From an uncultured Pseudomonadota bacterium (GTDB lineage Bacteria; Pseudomonadota; Gammaproteobacteria; Steroidobacterales; Steroidobacteraceae), in assembly GCA_903908265.1 (NCBI GenBank), contig CAIVRI010000020.1:1-64000 (forward strand): 64,000 nt of DNA, in the 5' to 3' direction. Position 1 is the first letter of the stretch, and each line of letters begins with the position of its first letter. Shown piece by piece: positions 1-8,629 of this stretch. Both the position numbers and the translations under genes were made by a program. The notes below the pieces were generated by a model. It saw only the letters and a program-made list of their open reading frames with translations, ran no database searches and was not told the origin of the DNA.

Positions 1-1022
1 CCATTCACTGTGTGATGCGCGACCAGTTGGGAGAGCGTCCAGTAGGCGTCGTGGGCGTTGCTATGACTGAGCGGATGCGGCGCGCTGTGCGACTCCTGCA
101 TGCGGCTAGTCAATAGGTCGACCGTTAGTGCAATGTTAATCAACCCGGACGTACGCACTGAAGGTGAGTCTAGATAGGCCAATGGTGCTGGGTCGCCCTT
201 GGGGCGCGAAAACGGCGCGCGGAACGGTGCGAGCGCCTCGAGTGTCACGATCCAGGGGGAGAGCGTTGTTGCGAAATTCTTGGCCAGGAAAGGGCCCAAC
301 GGCTGGTATTCCCAAGCCTGCACATCACGGGCGCTCCAATCGTTAAGCAAGGTTAACCCGAAGATGTGGCGTTCGGCGTCGTCTATGAGAATGGGCTCGC
401 CAAGCGGATTTCCCTGCGCAATGATAATGCCCATTTCGAGTTCGTAATCGAGACGCCTCGACGGCGTGAGTGTGGGTACTTCCAGATGTGCCGGCTTGGT
501 CTGGCCCATGGGTCGATGAAAAGAGGTCCCTGAGGCAATCAACGAGGACGCCCGACTGTGGTAGCCAATAGGCACCCATTTATAATTGGGGAATAGGGGA
601 CTGTCCGGGCGCAGCAGCGTGCCGACCTTGCGGGCGTGGTGGATGCCGGAATAGAAATCCGTGTAGTCGCGCGTCTCACAAGGCAGGCCGAGCTCTACCT
701 GCGCCAACGGCACCAGATGCGGGGTGAGCCGTGCCACTTGCGCACTACCCGCGTGCAGCGCTTGGAACAACTGCCGGCGTAGGGCGACGCGGGCATCTAC
801 TGGCAGCTCAAGGATGCTGGCGATGTCGTGCGATGGCGTGAGGCCAGCCCCGGCTAGATCGAGCAGACAGTCACCAATGGCAACAGCAGCGCGCCAGGGC
901 TCTTGGCTGCCGCTGGCACGCCAACGGCCATAGGGTAAGTTCTGGAGCGGAAAATCGCAGTACTCCGCATTCGCCGTCGTGACCCAACTCTCGGCGGTGC
1001 GGTCATGGGTAAAGTCGATCAT
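1..1022 (-). CDS. fahA: Fumarylacetoacetase (FAH family), C-terminus truncated by window start
   Basis: Reverse-strand reading from ATG at 1022 gives MIDFTHDRTAESWVTTANAEYCDFPLQNLPYGRW...; further in PVGYHSRASSLIASGTSFHRPMGQTKPAHLEVPTLTPSRRLDYELEMGIIIAQGNPLGEPILIDDAERHIFGLTLLNDWSARDVQAWEYQPLGPFLAKNF, typical of FAH. ORF open through the window edge. Confidence 0.85.
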   Translation of the reverse strand, partial: MIDFTHDRTAESWVTTANAEYCDFPLQNLPYGRWRASGSQEPWRAAVAIGDCLLDLAGAGLTPSHDIASILELPVDARVALRRQLFQALHAGSAQVARLTPHLVPLAQVELGLPCETRDYTDFYSGIHHARKVGTLLRPDSPLFPNYKWVPIGYHSRASSLIASGTSFHRPMGQTKPAHLEVPTLTPSRRLDYELEMGIIIAQGNPLGEPILIDDAERHIFGLTLLNDWSARDVQAWEYQPLGPFLAKNFATTLSPWIVTLEALAPFRAPFSRPKGDPAPLAYLDSPSVRTSGLINIALTVDLLTSRMQESHSAPHPLSHSNAHDAYWTLSQLVAHHTVN

Positions 1023-1567
1023 GGTGCGTGCCCTGCAAATTCTCCGGCATGCACAAAGGCGCCAAGCGTGGGTGCGCGCTTGGTGCGGGACCATTCCTCC
1101 AACATGTCCCATTTGATGGCGTCGAGGCGCTTCTCAATTTCCGCGGCATTCGGATCCGGGCAGGCCAGCTCGAGACGATGGCCGTTCGGATCAAAGAAGT
1201 AAATGGAGTGGAATGCGCCATGATCGGTCAAGCCGAGTACGGAGATTCCATGGGACTCTAGGTGGCTCTTGTACTCGAGCAACTCTTCGCGACTATTCAC
1301 CTTGAACGCGATGTGCTGTACCCACGTCGGGGTGTTGGGATCTCGTCCCATTTCGGGTTTGGTCGGCAGCTCGAAAAAAGCGAGCACGTTGCCATTGCCC
1401 GCGTCGAGAAAAACATGCATGTAAGGATCTGGTTCCTTGGTCGAAGGCACGCGGTTTTCAGCGAAAGCCAGTTGGTATTTCATGCCGAGCATCTTTTCGT
1501 ACCAAAGCACGGTTTCCTTGGCGTCTTTGCAACGGTAGGCAACGTGATGAATTCTATCTATTTTCAT
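1019..1567 (-). CDS. VOC (glyoxalase/extradiol dioxygenase-like) family protein
   Basis: 182 aa, MKIDRIHHVAYRCKDAKETVLWYEKMLGM... YFFDPNGHRLEL; 4-bp ATGA overlap with the downstream FAH gene. Confidence 0.85.
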   Translation of the reverse strand: MKIDRIHHVAYRCKDAKETVLWYEKMLGMKYQLAFAENRVPSTKEPDPYMHVFLDAGNGNVLAFFELPTKPEMGRDPNTPTWVQHIAFKVNSREELLEYKSHLESHGISVLGLTDHGAFHSIYFFDPNGHRLELACPDPNAAEIEKRLDAIKWDMLEEWSRTKRAPTLGAFVHAGEFAGHAP

Positions 1568-1576
1568 TTTTTTCCT

Positions 1577-1810
1577 TTATTCCTGCGTCGCGCATTGCGT
1601 GGCTATGGTCATCGCTTCGCGCAGTACAGACAGATCGCCAATGTGATTGGCGAGCAACAAAATCAAACGGGCGTTGACCTTAATGCTTTCGGCTTCGGAG
1701 AGTGGTCGATGCATTTTAATTAGCAGTTCGTAAAATTCATCACCGGGCGAGAATCCGTGCAGATAATGTTTGCCCGGCTCGTGGAAGTTCGGCTCTAAAT
1801 TGAGTGGCAT
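1577..1810 (-). CDS. DUF2783-like small protein
   Basis: 77 aa, MPLNLEPNFHEPGKHYLHGFSPGDEFYELLIKMHRPLSEAESIKVNARLILLLANHIGD; sits between the monooxygenase and VOC genes. Confidence 0.65.
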   Translation of the reverse strand: MPLNLEPNFHEPGKHYLHGFSPGDEFYELLIKMHRPLSEAESIKVNARLILLLANHIGDLSVLREAMTIATQCATQE

Positions 1811-1819
1811 GGATGGGCC

Positions 1820-3430
1820 TCAGTGCAGATCACAGGCGCGCCGGACGGCGGCGCGTATACGGGTTAGATCCATCTGGCGCCAACGCGCGGCGACATGTTG
1901 GTCTGGACGCAGTAAATATAGGGTGCCATGGTGCGCGTCGTAGCGTGAGCGCGCCGCGCCTATAGCGGCAACGAGCACTAGGTTTATGGAGATGTCATCG
2001 TCGACTAAGGCGGTGAGTGCCGCGATTTCGGCGTCCACTCGGCGCCCCGGATCAACGAAATACAGGAGAGTGAAGCCGCCGGCCAGTTGGCGTAAGAGCC
2101 AGGAGCCGTCCGGTAGTGGCGCATCGTCGGCTGGCGTTCCGGGCGTTAGGTGGCCTGCAAAGGCATCGAGATCGGGCGTATTGAGGCGTGAGTGGGTGTA
2201 ACACGCTGGCACGGACAGCCGCCCGGAATTTACGAGACGTTGGGCGAATGCATGGTGCTCGGCCAATTCGAGCACTGCGTTGCGGAACACCCGGCTGATT
2301 GGTGATTTGGGTGTAATGAAATCAGTGGAACGCGTGGAGTTGAGTAAGTTTTCATCGGCGGCATAGGCGCGCTCTTCATGATAGGTATCGAGCAGCGTCT
2401 GCGGCGCGGCGCCGCGCAGCACGAGGTCTAGTTTCCAACCGATATTGTCGGCGTCTTGTATTCCGGAATTCGCGCCTCGGGCGCCGAAGGGGGAAACCTG
2501 ATGGGCCGAATCACCGACGAACAATACTCGGCCATGCCGAAATTGGGCCATGCGACGGCACTGGAAGGTGTAGACACTGATCCACTCGAGTTCGAATTCG
2601 TGTTCTGCGCCCAGCATCGCCCGAATACGAGGGATTACACGGTCGGGTTGTTTTTCTACTTCAGGGTCTGCCTCCCAACCCAATTGAAAGTCGATGCGCC
2701 ATACGTCATCGGCTTGTCGATGTAGCAGTACCGACTGATTCGGATGGAATGGCGGGTCGAACCAGAACCAGCGCTGCGGTGGAAAGCCGGCTTTCATCAG
2801 CACGTCTGCGATGAGGAAGCGGTCTTGGAAGACATGCCCTTCGACATCCAGATGCAACGCGCGCCGTATGGGGCTGCGCGCCCCATCGGCTGCGATCAGC
2901 CAATCCGTGCTGATTTGATACCGGCCATCCGGCGATTGCACCTCGAGTGTGGCGCCCTCTTCATGCGCGTCAACGGAAAGCACCTGTTGCTTAAAGCGCA
3001 GTTCCACACCTACTGCTTGGGCACGTTCGACGAGATATTCCTCTAGGTAATACTGCTGCAGGTTCAGCATCCCCGGGCGCTCGTGGTCGGGATCGGTCAC
3101 CAGATCAAAGCGATAGACCTCATCCTCGTGAAAAAAGGTTCTTCCAACGTTCCAGGCAACGCCCTTTTCGACCACCCTGTCGCCCACGCCGAGTCGATCG
3201 AGGATTTCGAGGGTGCGCTTGGCATAGCAGACCCCACGGGAACCAACGGAGACGGTGTTGTCCTCGTCGATTACGATGACAGAGAGCTTTTTAAGCCGTA
3301 ACTCAATGGCGAGCGCCAAACCCACGGGACCGGCGCCGACAATGAGAACGGGGTGACGGCGTACCGTGGTGCAGTCCAGATCTTCTGGACGCCGGTACTC
3401 AAATTTTGGGTAGGTGTAGGTCTTCAGCAT
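1820..3430 (-). CDS. FAD-dependent aromatic hydroxylase (class A flavoprotein monooxygenase, MhpA/PheA-like)
   Basis: Start trimmed to MLKTYTYPKF; VLIVGAGPVGLALAIELR and VLFVGDSAHQVSPFGARGANSGIQDADNIGWKL FAD motifs. Confidence 0.88.
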   Translation of the reverse strand: MLKTYTYPKFEYRRPEDLDCTTVRRHPVLIVGAGPVGLALAIELRLKKLSVIVIDEDNTVSVGSRGVCYAKRTLEILDRLGVGDRVVEKGVAWNVGRTFFHEDEVYRFDLVTDPDHERPGMLNLQQYYLEEYLVERAQAVGVELRFKQQVLSVDAHEEGATLEVQSPDGRYQISTDWLIAADGARSPIRRALHLDVEGHVFQDRFLIADVLMKAGFPPQRWFWFDPPFHPNQSVLLHRQADDVWRIDFQLGWEADPEVEKQPDRVIPRIRAMLGAEHEFELEWISVYTFQCRRMAQFRHGRVLFVGDSAHQVSPFGARGANSGIQDADNIGWKLDLVLRGAAPQTLLDTYHEERAYAADENLLNSTRSTDFITPKSPISRVFRNAVLELAEHHAFAQRLVNSGRLSVPACYTHSRLNTPDLDAFAGHLTPGTPADDAPLPDGSWLLRQLAGGFTLLYFVDPGRRVDAEIAALTALVDDDISINLVLVAAIGAARSRYDAHHGTLYLLRPDQHVAARWRQMDLTRIRAAVRRACDLH

Positions 3431-3450
3431 GGCGCTGGCGCTACGTGTGC

Positions 3451-4401
3451 TTAGGTTTCCAGAGCCTTCCACATGGCGATGTCGCGCTCCGCGGTCCAGA
3501 TGCGTGGGTCGACGTACTGGGTCGCTTCGTCGTAGGCGCGAGTCACATCGAATGGCATGCAGTGATCGAAGATGACCCACTGGCCGTATTTCGGCCGCAG
3601 TTCGGCGACCACCTCGCGGTAGATGGTTTTGAGGTCTAGGCCAGCCGCCGCGCGGGTCTGCACGCCCCTATAGACGTCGGCGATGAAGTCGCGGGTACCG
3701 CGGATACCTGCGGCGACGGCAGCTTCATTTTTTAGCGCTGCACCACGACCTGGTACCAGTTGCACGGCCCGTAGATCTTCTACGGCATCGAGTGTGGTTG
3801 GCCAATCGGTGAAATAGGCATCGCCGGCATATGGGGTTGCATCGAACTCAACGAGGTCACCGGAAAACAAGATCCGGTCTTTCGGCAGCCAAACGACGGT
3901 GTCGCCTTTGGTATGACCGCGACCCAATTGCAAAATCTGCACTTCCAGAGACCCCATCCACAAGGTCATTTGGCGCTGGAAAACAATAGATGGCCACGTC
4001 AGTCCGGGTATCGATTCTACGGCTTGAAAAAGCCGTGGAAACCGTTCGATCTCGCTCTTCATGTCGAACGCGCCGCGTTCGACAATCAGATCATAAGTGT
4101 CTTTGCTGGCGATAATTTCGCTGGCGCCGTAGGCGGTTGCACCGAGCACACGGACCGCATGGTAGTGCGACATGACCACGTACTTAATTGGCTTGTCAGT
4201 GACTTCACGAATACGGCGTATGACGTCCTGCGCCATGACGGGCGTGGCTTGTGTGTCTACGACCAGCACGGAGTCATCGCCAATGATTACGCCGGTATTG
4301 GGGTCGCCTTGGGCGGTATAGGCGTAGGCGTTTTCCGATAAGCGGTCGAAGGTCACCACCTTTTCGGTCAGATCGGCCTGTGAGGCGAAATGCTTGGTCA
4401 T
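3451..4401 (-). CDS. MBL-fold metallo-hydrolase-like protein with altered HxHxDH motif
   Basis: 316 aa, MTKHFASQADLTEKVVTFDRLSENAYAYTAQGDPNTGVIIGDDSVLVVDTQATP... VVMSHYHAVRVLGA ... GRGHTKGDTVVW ... LFSGDLV. Confidence 0.8.
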   Translation of the reverse strand: MTKHFASQADLTEKVVTFDRLSENAYAYTAQGDPNTGVIIGDDSVLVVDTQATPVMAQDVIRRIREVTDKPIKYVVMSHYHAVRVLGATAYGASEIIASKDTYDLIVERGAFDMKSEIERFPRLFQAVESIPGLTWPSIVFQRQMTLWMGSLEVQILQLGRGHTKGDTVVWLPKDRILFSGDLVEFDATPYAGDAYFTDWPTTLDAVEDLRAVQLVPGRGAALKNEAAVAAGIRGTRDFIADVYRGVQTRAAAGLDLKTIYREVVAELRPKYGQWVIFDHCMPFDVTRAYDEATQYVDPRIWTAERDIAMWKALET

Positions 4402-4426
4402 TGGCTTGCTCTTGTACGGAAGGAGT

Positions 4427-4462
4427 ATTCGTAATTGACGAATATATTCGGCGGTTACGAAT
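4427..4462. promoter_or_regulatory. Candidate IclR-type operator: two inverted repeats 19 bp apart
   Basis: ATTCGT-AATTG-ACGAAT (4427-4443) and ATTCG-N7-CGAAT (4446-4462); outer arms ATTCGTAA/TTACGAAT are exact reverse complements; lies between divergent MBL and IclR genes. Confidence 0.6.
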
Positions 4463-4526
4463 TTGGAGTCAATATGCGCTAGGATTATCGCGAGGCTGGA
4501 CGCGGATCCGGCGTGAGGGGTTCGTT

Positions 4527-5315
4527 ATGGCGGCTCAGCAAGCCGGGCGGGGCGTCCAGTCGATAACCGTCGGCGGGCGTCTCTTGGACGGGTTGGTACG
4601 GGCTGAGGGCCCCTTGATGCTGCGGGAGCTGGCCGAGCGGGCGGGTCTAACGGCCGGTCAGGCGCATGCCTATCTCGTCAGTTTTCGGGCGCTCGGATTG
4701 GTTGAGCAGGATCCTGCCACGGGGCTCTATCGTTTAGGTCCCTATGCGTTGACGCTGGGTTTGGCGCGCTTGCGTCGCCATGATCCGCTGGCCGTGATTT
4801 GGGAGGCGGTTCCCGCCTTTGCTGACGCGGTGCAGTTGATGGTCACTATGAGTATTTGGACCGATGCGGGTCCGGTGATTCTGCGGTTGCATGAAGCGCC
4901 GTTCCAGATCTATTCCAATATCCGCACGGGCGCGCGCTACTCCTTGACTCAAACGGCCACTGGCCGCCTGTTTGCGGCGTTAATGCCACCGAAAGTCATT
5001 CAACCTTTAGTCGCGGCGGAACAGCGTGCGGCGCGCAAGGCTGGCGTGGGAGAGTTGGTCGAAAAAAAGCACTATGCGGCTGCGATTGCGCTCATTCGTA
5101 CGCAGGGATGCTCGCAAACCGAGGGCAGCCCCGTGCCGGACATCAGTGCTATTGCGGCGCCGGTGTATGACTTGAACGAACAGATTGTTGCGGCGATCAC
5201 GTTGATTGGGCGGCGCGGCCTAGTGAGCTGTGGGCCCGGCGGCGCGCATCGTAAGGCGGTCGTGGATTTCGCGCGTACGCTGTCAACACAACTCGGTTAT
5301 CCAGCGGCAGAGTAG
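4527..5315 (+). CDS. IclR family transcriptional regulator
   Basis: MAAQQAGRGVQSITVGGRLLDGLVRAEGPLMLRELAERAGLTAGQAHAYLVSFRALGLVEQDPATGLYRLG winged HTH plus IclR effector domain; ORF extends upstream to 4380 but the ATG at 4527 is more likely. Confidence 0.9.
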   Translation: MAAQQAGRGVQSITVGGRLLDGLVRAEGPLMLRELAERAGLTAGQAHAYLVSFRALGLVEQDPATGLYRLGPYALTLGLARLRRHDPLAVIWEAVPAFADAVQLMVTMSIWTDAGPVILRLHEAPFQIYSNIRTGARYSLTQTATGRLFAALMPPKVIQPLVAAEQRAARKAGVGELVEKKHYAAAIALIRTQGCSQTEGSPVPDISAIAAPVYDLNEQIVAAITLIGRRGLVSCGPGGAHRKAVVDFARTLSTQLGYPAAE

Positions 5316-5337
5316 GCCGTGTACGGCTTACTCTGCC
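5306..5337. terminator. Bidirectional hairpin terminator candidate
   Basis: GGCAGAGTAGGCCGTGTACGGCTTACTCTGCC folds into a ~15-bp stem between convergent IclR and thiolase genes; overlaps the IclR stop codon. Confidence 0.65.
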
Positions 5338-5347
5338 TGCCGGAATC

Positions 5348-6541
5348 TTAGAGGCGCTCGAAAATAGCGGCGATACCTTGGCCGCCGCCAATACACATGG
5401 TGACTAGCGCGTAACGGAGCGAACGGCGCTGTAGTTCTGCGAGGGCTTTGACGGTAATGATCGCACCCGTTGCGCCGACGGGGTGTCCGAGCGAGATGCC
5501 CGAACCATTAGGATTGACCTTGGCCAGATCAAACTGCAGTTCCTGCGCGACGGCACAGGCCTGCGCTGCAAATGCCTCGTTGGCCTCAATCACGTCCAGA
5601 TCCTGCACCCGCAAGCCGGTGCGCTCGAGTACTTTGCGCGTTGCAGGAATCGGACCAATTCCCATGTAGGCAGGCTCCACTCCGGAATGGGCATAGCCGA
5701 CCAAGCGAGCGATCGGTTGTAGGCCGAGGGCGGCGGCGCGGCGCGCATCCGCGAGTACCACGGCGCCAGCGCCATCGTTGATTCCCGAAGCATTGCCTGC
5801 GGTGACCGAGCCGTCCGCCTTGAAGGCGGGCTTCATTTTGGCCAATTGTTCGGCCGTGACGTTGGCGCGGATATGTTCGTCGGTATCGAAGTGGATGATT
5901 CCTTTGCGCGTTTTAATCTCGACAGGAACGATCTGCTCTTTGAAGTACCCATGGGCTACCGCATGTGCTGCGCGCTGCTGACTTTCCAACGCAAGCGCGT
6001 CTTGTCGCTCACGCGAAATGCCATAGCGGGCAGCGACATTCTCCGCCGTAATGCCCATATGCATACGCTCCCAGGGGTCATGCAGTATCCCTGTCATGTA
6101 GTCAATTAGCACCGCGTCACCCATGCGCGCACCAAACCGGGCCCCGCCGGCCAAGTATGGTCCGCGACTCATCGATTCCGAGCCGCCGGCAACTGCAATG
6201 TCACAGTCCCCGAGCGCGATCGCTTGAGCCGCCAATACGATAGCCTGTAGGCCCGACCCACACAGTCGATTGACGTTGAAGGCTGGGGTTTCTTGAGAAC
6301 ACCCCGCATCCAGTGCAGCAACGCGGCTCAGGTAAGCGTCGCGCGGCTCCGTTGGGATGACGTTACCGAGCACAACGAGACCTACATGGTGGGGATTGAT
6401 GCTCCCCCGCTGCATTGCCGCTTGGACAACCGTGGTCGCCAGTTGCGTATTGGGGACCTCAGCAAGGGCCCCTCCGAAGGTGCCGATGGCGGTGCGTGCC
6501 GTGCTTACGACCACGATGTCAGGATGCGACGAGCCATTCAT
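5348..6541 (-). CDS. Acetyl-CoA acetyltransferase / beta-ketothiolase
   Basis: NVNRLCGSGLQAIVLAAQAI, NASGINDGAGAVVLAD, NPNGSGISLGHPVGATGA, CIGGGQGIAAIFERL thiolase signatures. Confidence 0.93.
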   Translation of the reverse strand: MNGSSHPDIVVVSTARTAIGTFGGALAEVPNTQLATTVVQAAMQRGSINPHHVGLVVLGNVIPTEPRDAYLSRVAALDAGCSQETPAFNVNRLCGSGLQAIVLAAQAIALGDCDIAVAGGSESMSRGPYLAGGARFGARMGDAVLIDYMTGILHDPWERMHMGITAENVAARYGISRERQDALALESQQRAAHAVAHGYFKEQIVPVEIKTRKGIIHFDTDEHIRANVTAEQLAKMKPAFKADGSVTAGNASGINDGAGAVVLADARRAAALGLQPIARLVGYAHSGVEPAYMGIGPIPATRKVLERTGLRVQDLDVIEANEAFAAQACAVAQELQFDLAKVNPNGSGISLGHPVGATGAIITVKALAELQRRSLRYALVTMCIGGGQGIAAIFERL

Positions 6542-6759
6542 ATGCAGTCTCCGAGAGTACAAATAAGGTCAACGTAATCGTGCCGCCACAATGGCGCGCC
6601 GGGTCGCTATCGTGCGTACCCACGGGGTCATTTTGCAAGCGCTGAATGCACTCAAATGGGCGAATTTGCGGTATCTTGTTTACGTGCCTAAACCGCCCGT
6701 GGTTGGGCGCCGGGGCTGCGGCAGGCCCGCCTCATTTGCCCACTTTTTTCGGATGCTCT

Positions 6760-7545
6760 ATGTCTGCTGAATCCAGTCTCGTCGTCACGGTCGACGGCGC
6801 CGTTGCCACCCTACGCTTGAACCGGCCAACGGCTGGAAATTCGCTGGACGTGCCGCTCGCGCGCTCGCTCATGGAGGCGGCGATTCGCTGTGACGAAGAC
6901 CCTGCCATTCGCTGCGTCGTGCTGACGGGTACGGGCCGTTTCTTTTGCGCCGGGGGTGATGTTGGCGCGTTCGCCGCCGCCGGGGATGCCGCCCCTGCAC
7001 TGATCAAGCAAATTACCGGTTATTTGCATCTGGCCATTGCGCGCCTTGCGCGGATGCCAAAGCCGCTCGTGACCGCTATCAATGGGCCGGCTGCCGGGGC
7101 AGGATTCAGCCTCGCAATTCTCGGCGATATCGCCATTGCGGCGCGCAGTGCGCACTTCACTCTCGCCTACACGGCGATTGGGCTCTCGCCCGATGGAGGG
7201 TCCACCTGGCTCTTGCCGCGGCTTGTTGGGCTGCGCCGCGCACAAGAATTGGCGCTGCTGAATCGCCGTGTGGCGGGCGATGAAGCCGTTGCGCTGGGGC
7301 TGATTACCCGGGTCGTTGACGATTCCGATCTGGAAACGGCAATACAAGCGATGGCGAGCGACTTGAGTCGAGGTGCGACAGGCGCGCTCGGCCAGACGCG
7401 CCGTCTGCTGCTCAACAGCTTCAATGCCAGTTTTGAGACGCAGATGGAAGATGAGTCGCGTGGCATCTCCGATGCGATGCGGACTGCGCACGCTCGCGAA
7501 GGGGCGCAGTCCTTCGTTGAGAAAAGAAAGCCTATTTTTGCCTAG
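6760..7545 (+). CDS. Enoyl-CoA hydratase/isomerase family protein
   Basis: Start trimmed to MSAESSLVVTVDGAVATLRLNRP; FFCAGGDV; NGPAAGAGFSLAILGDIAIAARSAHF; crotonase fold. Confidence 0.9.
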   Translation: MSAESSLVVTVDGAVATLRLNRPTAGNSLDVPLARSLMEAAIRCDEDPAIRCVVLTGTGRFFCAGGDVGAFAAAGDAAPALIKQITGYLHLAIARLARMPKPLVTAINGPAAGAGFSLAILGDIAIAARSAHFTLAYTAIGLSPDGGSTWLLPRLVGLRRAQELALLNRRVAGDEAVALGLITRVVDDSDLETAIQAMASDLSRGATGALGQTRRLLLNSFNASFETQMEDESRGISDAMRTAHAREGAQSFVEKRKPIFA

Positions 7546-8003
7546 TCCGTTGTGAGTGTGCGGCGGGTGACTAGATTGATGCTGCGGCAGGTGAAGACGA
7601 TCTGGTCGCGTTGGTTGAGCAGCGTATAGCGCATCTCGACCACTCCGCGGTCCGCGTGGGATCGGCTCGGTCGCTTGCTCAGGCACTCTGCTCGAGCGCG
7701 CAAGAGATCGCCTGCGCGGACCGCTTCGGGCCAGCGCACCTCCTCCCAGGCGATGCCGCACACCCAGGAGATATCGCCGCTGATTTGGGCATCTAGTTGG
7801 CGCCACAGCGCGGCGGTGTAGATGCCCGAAGCGATGACTTCCCCAAAAATAGAAGACTGCGCGCCTTCTGGATCGGTGTGAAAGTACTGGGGGTCGTAAC
7901 GGCGTGCGAACTCGAGCATGTCCTCGAGTAGAACCGGCATTGCTTTAGACTCGGCAATCTCACCGATGCGAAGGTCTTCGAATTGGCGGGTCAGAACAGT
8001 CAT
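7542..8003 (-). CDS. MaoC/hot-dog family dehydratase
   Basis: MTVLTRQFEDLRIGEIAESKAMPVLLEDMLEFARRYDPQYFHTDPEGAQSSIFGEVIASGIYTAALWRQL; ORF could begin at 8045. Confidence 0.85.
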   Translation of the reverse strand: MTVLTRQFEDLRIGEIAESKAMPVLLEDMLEFARRYDPQYFHTDPEGAQSSIFGEVIASGIYTAALWRQLDAQISGDISWVCGIAWEEVRWPEAVRAGDLLRARAECLSKRPSRSHADRGVVEMRYTLLNQRDQIVFTCRSINLVTRRTLTTD

Positions 8004-8032
8004 GTTATCCAGTCCGGTGGCAGGAGCAAATA

Positions 8033-8614
8033 ATGACGGATTCAACGATTGGTAGCGAGCAGACCGTTGCGCAGCGCATCGAACGGTTGGAGGCTCGTGC
8101 TGCGATACGCGAACTCGTAGGCACGTACTGCATTAGGGTCGATGAGCGGGATATTGATGGTCTTTCTCTGTGTTTTACTCAGGATGGAATTATGCGTTCC
8201 GCCGATGGGGTGATGAACGCCTCTGGGCGTGCAGCAGTCATCGAGCAGTTCCATGCGCGCTTCTCCGTCCTCGGGCCTAGCAATCACTATACTCACGACC
8301 ATATCATTCACTTTGATCCGCAAGATAGCAGCGTTGCTACTGGCACTTTAAATACGCACGCGGAGCTGATCCGCAACGGCGAGATGCTGGTGACCTCGCT
8401 GCGCTACCGCGACCGGTACCGGTACGAAGCAGGCCGGTGGCGCTTTGCTGAGCGGGTTTTATCGTTCTTCTACTACGCGCGGCCCGGCGAGCTCCCTGAG
8501 GTGCTCTGTAGCCCTTTGCGTAACCGGGCCTATGCGCAGCCCATAGCGGCCGACTTCCCTGAAGAATCATCCTTTTGGCAAGCGTATCACCAACAACGAC
8601 CGCGGCTACGTTAG
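8033..8614 (+). CDS. SnoaL-like / NTF2-superfamily protein
   Basis: 193 aa, IERLEARAAIRELVGTYCIRVDERDIDGLSLCFTQDGIMRS...ASGRAAVIEQFHARF. Confidence 0.78.
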   Translation: MTDSTIGSEQTVAQRIERLEARAAIRELVGTYCIRVDERDIDGLSLCFTQDGIMRSADGVMNASGRAAVIEQFHARFSVLGPSNHYTHDHIIHFDPQDSSVATGTLNTHAELIRNGEMLVTSLRYRDRYRYEAGRWRFAERVLSFFYYARPGELPEVLCSPLRNRAYAQPIAADFPEESSFWQAYHQQRPRLR

Positions 8615-8629
8615 GGTCTATGCATGGAG

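Noticed and set aside
6811-7806. 331-aa minus-strand ORF
   Set aside because: Antisense to the enoyl-CoA hydratase and MaoC region; Arg/Pro-rich composition typical of spurious ORFs in GC-rich DNA.
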